Made by a program: the position numbers and the translations under genes. From positions 14,554,829-14,618,828 of the forward strand of contig CM068540.1 of NCBI GenBank assembly GCA_035048495.1: a stretch of 64,000 nt of DNA, given 5' to 3'. Of this stretch, positions 54,855-64,000 are shown in pieces. The notes under the pieces were generated by a model, which had not been told where the DNA came from, did no database searches, and was given only the letters and a program-made list of their open reading frames with translations. Position 1 is the stretch's first letter, and each line of letters begins with the position of its first letter. Source of the stretch: Euptelea pleiosperma. Its lineage: Eukaryota; Streptophyta; Magnoliopsida; Ranunculales; Eupteleaceae.

Positions 54855-55937
54855 CTATGGCTCCGGAGGATGCATCTCTGTATCGGTCTGGTGTGCTCCT
54901 GGCTCGGAATCGTCTCCCAAGTCATCATCAAAAAGATCCTCGAAATTCGGAAGAACCTCAGTCACCCTCCGAACTTGAGACATACTCTTCCAGATAGTAG
55001 ATGGTCCAATGGATCCCATGGGAGAACAAACCTCCTTTGATGGTGAAATCGGTACATCCAGATGAAGAAGGATAGAGCTCACAAATAAAAGAAAAGGAAG
55101 ACAAGGATGATTAATAGCCAACTGGTACCCGCTCTGGCCATGGCCCTAAACATAAATCTAGGGAGATCAATGACAAACCCAGTACCCAGATGATAGAGTA
55201 GCTGAAGGCGATCAACGTTCACCTATGCCCCATGGCCAGGTGGATCAATGTTGTACCCACAAATAAGGTGCAACAACCGATAATCATGGAGAAGAGATGT
55301 AAAGAGAATGTAAGTCTTCCAATCAAACACCTGACCAGTAAGTGTCTCAGTCAGGATATCTCTGTCAGTCTTCAACACTCGAGTCCTAAGGAGGTACTTA
55401 TGTGGGGTAGAAGGGCGAGGTATGCTCAACAAGGTAGAAATCAAATCAGGGGTAATAGTTAAGTGAGCCCCAGAGACATAAGTCTCAAACGATAGCTCAC
55501 TCTCGACATCACAATGGATAGAATGCATGTTGGCATAAAACATTTTAACCAAAATAGGATAGAATGTGATGTTCAGACACATAGCCGAAATTCACTCACG
55601 AGAGATGAAAATGGAATGAACAAATGAACCCATGATAGTACCAAATTCAACTACTCTCTCAGTAGTAAATTTATGAATGGTGAAATGCTTAAATCTGTCC
55701 CTAGCTGAATAAAAAAGAAATGGGAAAATGGGAGCACTCACCAGAGGAACTTCTGCAGGTCCAGATCGACCTCGTGATCGAGCTCTCCTAGGACCTCAAA
55801 AAGATTCTTCCCGCTCAAAATGTCGAGATGCACCAAATCGCCCTCATTGTTTTACCGCGTAGTATAAGAGGTTCATCATCATCACTCTCACCATCCAAAC
55901 AAACAACCATCCTCCAACAACGAGGATTACTCGCCAT
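54855..55937 (-). pseudogene. Gag-like 'putative plant transposon protein' ORF, decayed
   Basis: Starts at 55937 (MASNPRCWRMVVCLDGESDD, then DEPLILRG). Successive frames give RDRFKHFTIHKFTTERVVEF with GTIMGSFVHS, then a 119-codon block with ILVKMFYANMHSIHCDVESE, VSGAHLTITPDLISTLL and LTGQVFDWKT, then LLYHLGTGFVIDLPRFMFRA, then an acidic tail LPNFEDLFDDDLGDDSEPGA. The order (Rf..., er.vd, vFYANl, vrG..i.lt...is.lL, idlp.fif) is that of the plant-specific gag-like domain found in many LTR elements, where it likely packages element RNA. At least three frameshifts or stops (near 55840, 55590, 55225) inactivate it. Confidence 0.65.
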
Positions 55938-56170
55938 AAGAACAACAAACGGAAGAAAATACTAGAAAAGATCCATTTTGGGTAAAAAAAAACCCCCACG
56001 AAGAAGATGAAGTGGAATTCTGGAGAAATCAAGAGAATCACACCACAAAATTGTAGGGGAACTGTAGATCGGGCACCTGCGATTGACTGGGAGAAATTTT
56101 GGAGGCGGAGAGATCGATTAGGGTTGAAAATGACCCATTTTGGGTTTTATAAAAATGAACATCGCACTGT

Positions 56171-56240
56171 CCAATCGATTGGGTTAAGTGGCCAATCGAT
56201 TGGAAAAAATCCTATCGATTGGGAATGTCCGATCGATTGG
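56171..56240. repeat. CCAATCGATTGG palindrome cluster in the retroelement interior
   Basis: Four copies within 70 bp: CCAATCGATTGG at 56171 and 56192, CCTATCGATTGG at 56211, and CCGATCGATTGG at 56229. The same 12-mer is repeated in the LTR of this element. Confidence 0.75.
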
Positions 56241-57138
56241 ACTTTGACTCGAGGGAAAAAAATTATTTTGAATTTTATTTTTAAAACAATAGGCTCATTC
56301 TCCAAGTCCCCAAGTTAAATCTTTTCAAAAAAAATATAATTTTTAAATAGCTCAAGAAAAGATAATATTCAAAAAAATGTTAGAATTCAATTCATGAATC
56401 AATTTTGATAGGCACTAAACACTGAGTATATTTAAAAAAAAATTAACCAAACACATTAGTTCAATTTTTACTTTATCAGAAATATCAACTCTTTTAGAAA
56501 TTAACACAAGTCACAAATCACTAGTAATCATAGATTCAAATATCAATAGTAATATCATCAAGTGTAAGTGATCTAATTCTATCTATGGTACTGGATAGAT
56601 TTCAATAATAATTTCTTATAAAAATCAAAATCTGGAGGTATCCTGTATCCGATCATAAAATTCTCATTAGAGTTATTAAGGGTTCTCGCATACACTCTTG
56701 TATATGGGTATTTGCTAATGGATAAGAATTTTTCTAGCAAATTGACTGTCTTTTACACTCATTTTTTTCTATTCATATTGTGTGGTAGCTTTCATACTCC
56801 CCGTAGGTAGCCCTCTTTTGCAGCAAAAAGAATCAGATACTATTTCAAACTAGGCCATATAGATGGCTTTCATATTAATTTTTGGAAGTAGTTGTTTCCT
56901 TAGAACAATAACTTATATTGGGAGGCCAACGGTCGACTATGGTGCAGTTTCGAAATCAACTGAAGACAGGAACACTACTAATTTGAAGTTATAGTCAGTA
57001 GAAGTTTATTCCTAATCCTGATAATACAAGATGTCACACCTCTATCAAATCCTAAAGTTATAGTCAGGGCTGAATTTTTGCATAAATGGCATGCATCGAT
57101 TTCTGAGCCAACCACCCATAGATCAGAGAAACTAATTG

Positions 57139-57567
57139 GATATAGTTGTGTAAGAAGGGAAGCTACACAACCATATGGAGTCAGATCTAAAAGATCTACG
57201 GTCAAAAATAAGAAAAATTACATGTGCCATTTTCCTCGAGATTCGCGCAATGGGATGAAAACTATTTACATACGGTTGTGTAGGACCTCCTCCTACACAA
57301 CCGTATGCAATTACATTCCCAAAAATACCCCTCATATCCTCAGAAAAGCACCCATGCCATTTTCCTCGAGATGCATGCAGGAGATTCAAAAAGTAATAAT
57401 ATACAATTGTGTAGGAGGTCCTACACAACCGTATGCAGTTAAAATTTTAGGAATATCTCTCATTTGTCCTTAAAAGCACACATGCTATTTTTCTCGAAAA
57501 GTGTGCAGAATCTGCCAGAGTTAGTGCCATACGGTTGTGTATCTCTAAGAACCCTACAACCGTATGT
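57139..57567. repeat. Four tandem ~130-bp units each with a short hairpin
   Basis: Hairpins lie at about 57139-57177, 57269-57307, 57401-57436 and 57528-57567. Each has the form CATACGGTTGTGTAGG...CCTACACAACCGTATG, with stems of 13-16 bp and loops of 5-12 bp. Between them, AYGCYATTTTCCTCGAGA-like sequence repeats. The best is the second (TACGGTTGTGTAGGA, loop, TCCTACACAACCGTA). It lies in the untranslated leader side of the retroelement between gag and the 5' LTR. Confidence 0.75.
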
Positions 57568-58636
57568 AATTATGTTTTTTAAGATTATTTGTAATTTTTC
57601 CTCATTTTAATCATTTTTTTCTTATAAATGTGAGTCTGCAACATGTGCAGACCCCTCCCCAGAACTCTATACATAGAGGACTCCGGGGACAAAAAAAAGG
57701 ATCTTCTCCGATTTTATTGTGATAAGGCTATATACTCTGTCGAAATTCATCTAGAATTTGACTTAGTGTTTTCCTTTAGTGTATGTGAGTTTTTCCGAAG
57801 AAATACAGAATCTCAAGTTCAGATATCCTGTGCAACACTAGTAAAAAGGTAATCCCTAATGAACTATACCGGATAGATGTTCCTCTTCTAAGGACTCTAT
57901 GCCGGGTTACTACACGATTAATGCTTGAGTGACATACTCCCCGCCTCGAGGATAATGGACTGAAGTAAGAGAACAAGCCTATCCTTTGTGGGTCTAGGGG
58001 ATTCTACTTAGGGTCGGAAAACGGTTAAGAATCCGGCACCTAAAATGTAATGGAGTTGTCCTGCCGCATAAACGTTTATATCACATCGTTTTAATGAACC
58101 TATTAATGTTATTGAGACCCAGAGATCTTTTCCTTTTTAATGAACTTATTAATGTTATTGAGATTTGGAGATCTTCTCTCCATTGTTTAAAACCAGAAGC
58201 CAAAAGACAATCATGGACTAATCATGGATTAATTGAATCATACCCCTTTGAGATTACCTGAGTAAATGACGACTTCATTTAACAATGTTTGAAACTGTTG
58301 GATGCATTTTGGACATTCCCCAGTCCCTTAGTGTGACATGCTAAGGGACCCGTTCAGCATGACTAGATTAAGATCACCTTCATGGGGAATGATGAACTGG
58401 AAGCGACATTAATCAATCAATCCCCTGTTACGTTTGTGGTTGTTCGGAATGACGGTGTTAGTGAAGGACAGTTCAGTCAAGTTCTACTGTATGAAATGGA
58501 TGCCATTATGACTGTGGTTGTTCAGAAGAGACAACACACACCGCATTACCACTCTCACAGACTAACGGAGATTACCCATACCCCAGGAACCCTAAGAATG
58601 ACACTAGCACACATTCCACCCAGTTCCAATACCATG

Positions 58637-60171
58637 TGTTGCCAAATTGCTTCCAACAACAGTTTTACTGGTCTATGGTAGGGGAGAAAATCGCACACCT
58701 TAGTTGTTTGATAAAGGATTATCACAACCTATTCAAATCGAATATACCTCCGTGGTATATTTTCTTTTCATCATTTGTTCTAATCAATATGAATAGCGGA
58801 ATACAACCAAACAATCACACAAGACAAGAGATTTTTACGTGGAAACCTTAGCTAAGAAAAACCACGAGACCACGTCCAGATGAAAAGTATCACTAACTGG
58901 AAAGTTAAACGAAGCAAAGATAACCTACGTAGCACCGTTGCAAATACAGGTTCCAATCTTAGCCAAGGCCTACTACCGATGCATCCATGTCCTCTGAATC
59001 AACGCTACGAGTCCAGGTGCGCCCTCTCAGCCAAGAAGTCTTATCCGCTTGTTCAGTTTGGTACACCCCAAACCTACCGTCGATCGGCCACTCCGATCTT
59101 AATTCTCAACACTTTAGCCTTTGCCAAAGGTGAAGGATTCAGTACACCATAAACCCTAGGTGGCTCAATGGTGTTGAGTCACACTGGTACACTCAGCTAC
59201 TAGGTCAAATATCTAAGTGGAAGACCTAAGCTGAGTAAAGGATCAAGCGCTTGGCTTTGATCAAGAAGATGAACAAGCTCACAAGATGTGTATGGAATAA
59301 AAAGCTTCTTGCTCTTCGAATGAACACTCTAATAAATAAATATTTTCTTCTCTCTCTTGAAGTGTAGAAGTGTATTTTGAGAAGGTATAGAGGGGTTATA
59401 TTTATAGAATTCGTAATCCTGACCCTTGTAGAACGTGGGATTGTGGGAACTAGAATTTCGGATCTGAAAAAGACTAAATCCGTGTGAAGTCCAATCGATT
59501 GGGCAAGGTCAATTGGGGTTTTGGGTCCAATCGATTGGCCTTTGTACGGATGGATTTTTCCTTCGTAAATCCAATCGATTGTTTATAGTCCTATAGATCG
59601 GACTTAAATATGTTTCTATCTCGAAGGCTCCAATTGATTTTACAGAGGTCTCCAATCGATTGGGCTATGATCATGTTCTATCTCATTGACTCCAATTGAT
59701 TTTACAGATGTGTCCAATCGATTGGGCTTTGATCATGTTCTGTCTTGTAGACTCCAATCGATTTTACAAATGCCTCTAATCGATTGGGCTATGTCCAATC
59801 GATTGGAACTTGTCCAATCGATCGGACTCTTTCGAAAGTCAATAACTTTGACTAAGACTCGGGTCTGTCCAATGACTAGGTTTCACCATTATATTTTATT
59901 CATTTGAACCTATTCCTATGGTCACTAAGTCACTTACATTCTTAAGCGAGCGTACACGATCTATAACTGACAAATGGGCAGTTACTCAAATGACTTCTGT
60001 CGTACACTGTCTGATTCTTGCTGTCTCTGTCTTCTAGTCTTTACGTAGTCGATGAAGTATGTATACCACGACATCTTCACACTACACTGGTGCTCGTAGG
60101 AATGGTTACATGAATGTTTTTATGTCACACGGAATCTTTGCTAAACATAGAATATGAAAGTATTCCTTACA
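58637..60171 (-). repeat. 5' LTR (1535 bp)
   Basis: On the minus strand it starts TGTAAGGAATACTTTC (60171) and ends TTGGCAACA (58637). A TATA box CTATAAATATAACC lies on the minus strand at about 59396-59409. The segment 59491-59823 has about a dozen exact or near copies of CCAATCGATTGG spaced 20-60 bp, placed about 80-430 bp upstream of the TATA box in minus orientation, where U3 control elements are expected. Confidence 0.75.
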
Positions 60172-60319
60172 AACTTATCCTAGCCCATTACTTCACATTA
60201 GATCAGTTCCAAATCGACCTTGATCCAGTCCAATATGAACCAATCAATTGACAGATGATACCATTTGAGTCCCCATTAGAGAAAAGAGGGTTTTGGAGAG
60301 AAAAGGGGTTTTCGAGGGG

Positions 60320-60620
60320 AGAGAATAGTTACTTCACGGGTCGCTATATGTTACCTATAGCGACGGGGGAACATTGGCCGTCGTTATTTAGTTTCATATA
60401 ACAAAGGTCAAACCGACATCGTCGGTAAATGGAAGTTTTAGCGATGGTCCGAATAAAACTGTCGCTAAAGGGCGTCAGTAAAAGCTAATTTTTCCCTCCA
60501 AATTTACTAATCAATCTATAATGACGGGTTGTGTTTGGCCGTCGCTAAAACTATCATATACTGACGGTTTTGTGTGGCTGTCTCTAAAAGTCGTGGCTAT
60601 AGGTTTATTTTCTTGTAGTG
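60320..60620. mobile_element. CACTA transposon terminus (second element)
   Basis: Ends at 60620 in TTTATTTTCTTGTAGTG, the complement of CACTACAAGAAAATAAA. The 300 bp before it hold repeated subterminal motifs (TAGCGACGG, GGCCGTCG, GTCGCTAAA, GACGGTTTTGTG) in both orientations. The opposite terminus was not found, so this is an end fragment or an element broken by the neighbouring retrotransposon. Confidence 0.65.
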
Positions 60621-60694
60621 GAAAAAACATTTGAACTCTAGAAGAAGCAAAATGGGATCTGGAAAATAGCAAATTCCTTGAAATTTAAAAAAAA

Positions 60695-61045
60695 AAAAGT
60701 GGCTCAAAAAATGCAAAGGAAGCAAAAGTGCCCCAAATCAAATAGAAAAATGCCCAACAATAACAAGAGATTGAAAGAACCCTTTTGGATCAATGAGTAA
60801 TTGTGCTACTCACATCTGAAAAATACATCTAAAGTTTATTGCACGGGCAAAGAAGCAAAAAATTAAATGTATTAAACTGATGAAATCTATACAATGGGAG
60901 TCCGTATCAATCTACAAAAGTACCCCCAAATCAAATAGAAAAGTGCCCAACAGTAACATAATACTGAAAGAACCCTTTTGGATCAATGAGTAAGTTAACA
61001 GCTGAAAATACATCTAAAGCTTATTGCACTGGCAAAGAAGCTCGT
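60695..61045. repeat. Diverged direct repeat (two copies, about 205-bp step)
   Basis: AAATCAAATAGAAAA.TGCCCAACA, then GAAAGAACCCTTTTGGATCAATGAG and TACATCTAAAG.TTATTGCAC.GGCAAAGAAGC occur at about 60738-60857 and 60931-61041. Confidence 0.65.
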
Positions 61046-61274
61046 TCTTAAAATGTTTGGGGAACTGTTTAGCCACTTCAAGTATGAGAAGAGAGAAACA
61101 GGTAGGGCCTCCACATCAATACAAGGAATACAGAGCTCAAATATGCGAAAAAATCAACAACGACTTGAATAGTCCATCCATGGTAATTGAAATTTTGTGA
61201 GAAGCACCCAATGGATTGGGAATTGCAAAACTGGTTGTGCAATTTGCATAGAAAATTTTTGCCCAAGCTAGTGA

Positions 61275-62035
61275 AGACCAAGGTGGTTAAGGGCGCAAGG
61301 CACACTTAAGGCGCTAGGACCCCTGGTGCCTGAGACTGCACACGCCTGACTGAAGCGAGGCGTAATATTAAAAATTTAATAATAAATATAAAAAATATAA
61401 AAAAGAAAAATAACATCATAAAATAACACAACTGGTAATCATTAAGCCATAAAACAAAAAAGATAACAAATGTCCAAAATCTCAAATAACCTAAAAGATG
61501 TCCTAGTTAACATTCATTATCTAAATACAAACAAGTAATCAAAATTCATAAAATGATGGGAGAAAATTAAAAGATAAAAAGTCACAATTCATAAAATAAA
61601 AATACTAAAGTAACAACAAAAACAATTGAATTAATCTAATAAACTAATAAAAATAAATAACTGATAAGCTACTACTAACAATTATAAACTAATATTGTAT
61701 GGAAGTATGGTTATTCAAATGATCACAAAAGAAGGAGAATAAGAGTAAGAAGAAAATCACAACTGAAGAAAGAGAATAAAAAGAAATTAGAATAGAAGAA
61801 AAAAATCAGAGTAAAAGAAGAAGAAAACCAGAATATAAGAAGAAGAAAAAAATCAGAAACAGAGAAGAAAAAAATAAAGTTTGAATATATTAAAAAATAT
61901 GTATTTTAGTTAGGGGTGCGCTAGATGCGCCTAGAACCTGGTTTAAGGCATGTGCCTTACCAAATGTGCCTCGCCTTGATCCTTCTAAGGCGCTTTAGGT
62001 GCGCCAAACGCACGCCTCAGTGTGCCTCGACTACA
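61275..62035. mobile_element. GC-ended MITE with AT/purine-rich core
   Basis: The left end (AAGGGCGCAAGGCACACTTAAGGCGC) pairs with the right end (AAGGCGCTTTAGGTGCGCC...CGCACGCCTCAG) as imperfect inverse complements. The 500-bp core is A+T-rich with a GAAGAAAA-repeat tract (about 61760-61870). No coding region was seen. The superfamily is uncertain. Confidence 0.5.
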
Positions 62036-62352
62036 AAGGTGAAGATCGACCTAGATATTCAATTACAAATGTCAAAAAAACAATAAGTGCAGGAAGTGTA
62101 CTTTCTATGTTTCATAAACATTCTGATGGTGTTTGAATGTATCAAAAATTCAGTACACAAATCAAAAGGTCCACCCTTCTTTAATCCATTCAAGTTTGAT
62201 ATCAGAAGGTTCGGGAAATCTCAAAGCAATTCAAACACAGACAATTTAAAAGCCAAAACTAATAAAGAGTTATTGGGAAATGGAGTATCCCATTAGTTAC
62301 GAATCTTTTAAGAGAATTATTGAAAGTAGTTCTTTATACACACAAAACTTAC

Positions 62353-63002
62353 TCTCAAACCAGCTACAGCATCCTGGCGTTCCCTAATTGAACCTGTGCA
62401 ATATAGTGGTCTTGCAAGCCAATTTTTAAGCAACCTTAGTCACACCTGTACAGTGATTCAGTTGTGCATACAACGTCCCAATCCCACGTTGATAAATAGA
62501 ATCACCAACCCAGAAAATTGATCTTGAAAATCACAAGTATGTCAAAGTTACCCCGAGGAACCTCCGTTTTTGTTCTCAAATATCTCCGGTTTTGAGGGAT
62601 GTCATCAAACCCCGAGCATGGAAGTAACTCAAACTCAGCAAATCTAAGCAAAGTTTCATCCAGAAAAGCATGTCGATCTTAGATAGAAAAGGCAGCTTCC
62701 AAAAGCTGAAAGAGCGCAGCTACCAACCATCCTCGCCCTGCACTCACTAGCTCGATCGGATAAAACATCTGGTAGCTAGGCACCCTGAACCATCCTCTGC
62801 AGGAGCATCTAAACTTGTCTCATTCAAATGATCCTTTACACGCCTGTAAATATTTCTGACTTCACCAACAGTTTTTCAGCATCCCAGAATTCCAAGAGTG
62901 GAACCAAATAATTGATTAAAGGACTTCTTGTCTGTCTCAACAAAACTCGCTCAGTTTCAGGACAGAGAACGTTAGCAGGCTTTATGATTTCCACAGGCCT
63001 TA
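62353..63002 (-). pseudogene. MSH6: DNA mismatch repair protein MSH6 exon fragment, decayed
   Basis: On the minus strand from 63002, successive frames give LRPVEIIKPANVLCPETERV, LVPLLEFWDAEKLL, IYRRVKDHLNETSLDAPAED, then ALSAFGSC and AFLDETLLRFAEFELLPCSG, then GIGTLYAQLNHC and LLKNWLARPLYCTGSIRERQ followed by DAVAGLR. The exon ends at an intact donor, AGA|GTAAGT (62352). This is the connector/lever region of plant MSH6, a MutS homologue that pairs with MSH2 to detect base mismatches. Small indels, stops (CFIRSS-stop) and a missing NLEIF-NSRNG stretch break the frame. The MITE at 63011 interrupts LLSELRPVE just upstream. The Walker ATPase exons are not present. Confidence 0.8.
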
Positions 63003-63010
63003 GTTCAGAC

Positions 63011-63507
63011 CAAGGTTTAAAGGGGACCGTTATAACGGTACAAGGCGTTACCATTTTTTCCGTTATAACGAAAAAAATGCTCAGGGGCAAAAACGGAAAA
63101 AACTGGGAAAAGAACGGAATATAACGGAAAAAATGGCGCTGAAATTCAAATTTTTGAATTTTAAAATTTGAATTTCAAATTTTCAAAAATGGAAAATAAC
63201 GGAAAATAAATAAAATATAACTGAAAAATAACGGGAAAAAATGAAAATAACGGCCATTTTTTTCACAAAATTTTGCAGAAAATAAGTCGTTATTTTTGTT
63301 ATAACGAAAAAATAAAGGAAAATAACGGTCGTTATTTTCTGGGCGTTTTAACAGTCCATAACATAACGGGTAGGTCCCAATCCGTTATAACAGCCATTTT
63401 TTTCACAAAATTTTCCAGAAAATAAGTCGTTATTTTCTGGGCGTTTTAACAGTCCATAACATAACGGGTAGGTCCCAATCCGTTATAACGGCCATTTTTA
63501 AACCTTG
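63011..63507. mobile_element. hAT-like MITE with perfect 8-bp target duplication, inserted in MSH6
   Basis: Starts CAAGGTTTAAAGGGGACCG and ends GGCCATTTTTAAACCTTG. Flanked by GTTCAGAC at 63003-63010 and 63508-63515, an exact 8-bp duplication. Excising it rejoins the minus-strand codons LLSELRPVE of MSH6, so the insertion point is inside the exon. An internal segment (ACAGTCCATAACATAACGGG to TCCGTTATAACRGCCATTTTT) is duplicated in tandem near the right end. Confidence 0.88.
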
Positions 63508-63515
63508 GTTCAGAC

Positions 63516-63830
63516 AGTAATATATGTGTGGGACCCAACTCCTCAAAAGTGAAGTGGACTGTGGACCTCACGTACTCCCGGAATTACTGAAAAAGTGAAG
63601 ACAAAATAGCATAAAGAAAACAAAGTACAGACGGAAGTCAATGTAAAACAGAACTCTATGTGTACGTGAACAAACCTTCGTAGCCAATTTCTCCACATTG
63701 ATTGAGAAATTCTTTTCTGGAAATTAATCCACAATCAAGAATTTAGCATAAATACGTCAGTGAGAAAATAAACGTAAACATTACAAGAAAAAATGACATT
63801 ACATGCAGTATGTATATATTTATTCAGGGT
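63516..63830. other. MSH6 upstream flank, no intact exon
   Basis: The minus-strand frame THILLSEL continues from the MITE site for a few codons (about 63516-63540). Beyond this no MSH6 exon is recognisable. It is probably intron or decayed sequence. Confidence 0.4.
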
Positions 63831-63989
63831 CGGGCTCAAGGGATCCCCCATTTCTGACCCCCTTTTTGACCCCCATCTTGGCGTACCGACATAGAAGATG
63901 AATCATTGGCTGATTCGGGGTAGGTCCGAATCTGTTATCACGGCCGTTATTTACGTTATAACGGCCGTTTTTTAAACCTTGGTTCAGAC
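63831..63989. mobile_element. Second copy of the MITE right end plus target site
   Basis: 63831-63920 is a MITE fragment (GGGTCGGGCTCAAGGGATCC...TAGAAGATGAATCATTGGCTG) related in inverse orientation to about 41955-42040. It joins at about 63920 to a hAT MITE right end (GGCCGTTTTTTAAACCTTG, to 63981), followed by GTTCAGAC and AGTAATATATG. That is the same MITE/host junction as at 63500-63526. Confidence 0.65.
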
Positions 63990-64000
63990 AGTAATATATG

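Larger units (their letters stand above)
53589..60171 (-). mobile_element. LTR retrotransposon, minus strand, non-autonomous
   Basis: Two related LTRs bound it: the right one (58637-60171) is the 5' LTR and the left one (53589-53966) the 3' LTR. On the minus strand a purine tract AAAGGGGGAGAT immediately precedes the 3' LTR start TGTAGGAATATTTTC (53966), and further AAAAAGGGGGAGA and GGGGGAGAAAA tracts lie at 54253-54315, as in many plant Copia elements. At the 5' LTR end, GGCAACA is followed by ATGGTATTGGAAC, a possible degraded tRNA-Met primer site. The only protein signal is a gag-like ORF; no polymerase genes are seen, so it would need helper proteins. No target duplication is visible because the 3' LTR is truncated. 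Confidence 0.75.

Noticed and set aside
57139..57567. CRISPR-like array
   Set aside because: Repeats are hairpins within ~130-bp tandem units in a plant retrotransposon; spacers are themselves repeats, and there are no cas genes.
58382..58681. 99-codon plus-strand open frame
   Set aside because: It lies in the leader of the minus-strand retrotransposon and runs into the LTR; no motif or splice context supports it.

Overview
This window is nuclear DNA of a flowering plant. The evidence is plant gene families broken into spliced fragments (a CKI1-like sensor histidine kinase, MSH6, a MORC ATPase, STAY-GREEN) and plant transposon superfamilies (CACTA/En-Spm, hAT and PIF/Harbinger MITEs, long solo LTRs, a SINE). 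The species cannot be fixed from the sequence. I see no complete conventional multi-exon gene. The best intact coding units are two small ORFs of 55 and 57 codons.

Layout. 1-7802: the right part of a CACTA element on the minus strand. It holds a transposase fragment at the window edge, a nested 2.8-kb solo LTR, and exon fragments of MORC and STAY-GREEN genes, so it looks like a gene-capturing (Pack-type) CACTA. 7803-30026: a tandem array of 13 units of about 1.38 kb. Each unit carries two exons from the 3' end of a CKI1-like histidine kinase (pseudo-receiver, linker, receiver), and successive units are joined by a truncated TAACGG-rich MITE. Only the last unit keeps the natural receiver C-terminus. 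Two solo LTRs interrupt units 3 and 6. Most units have stops, frameshifts or lost splice sites.

30027-53588: a mosaic of MITEs and segmental duplications. The main hAT-like MITE family has CAAGGTTTAAA ends, and several copies have 8-bp target duplications. A second family consists of inverted-repeat elements containing CAGCCTGATTAGTGATTT. The region also has a Tourist-like MITE, a SINE, three tandem paralogs of a small MG...CC...GAPIPVSYFPINSNLSRL protein gene (one frameshifted), and a 613-bp solo LTR whose promoter region carries perfect heat-shock-element arrays. A 1.9-kb segment is duplicated at 44.2 and 49.5 kb.

53589-60171: a minus-strand LTR retrotransposon with a decayed gag-like 'putative plant transposon protein' ORF, a 3' LTR with a 1.1-kb internal deletion, four ~130-bp hairpin repeats, and many CCAATCGATTGG palindromes. 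60172-64000: a second CACTA terminus, a GC-ended MITE, and a decayed MSH6 exon split by a hAT MITE with a perfect 8-bp target duplication. That MITE/host junction is repeated at the window end.

Function: the region reads as a transposon graveyard around a MITE-linked receiver-domain tandem array. The array and the captured fragments could still be transcribed, but the sequence alone does not show a working pathway.
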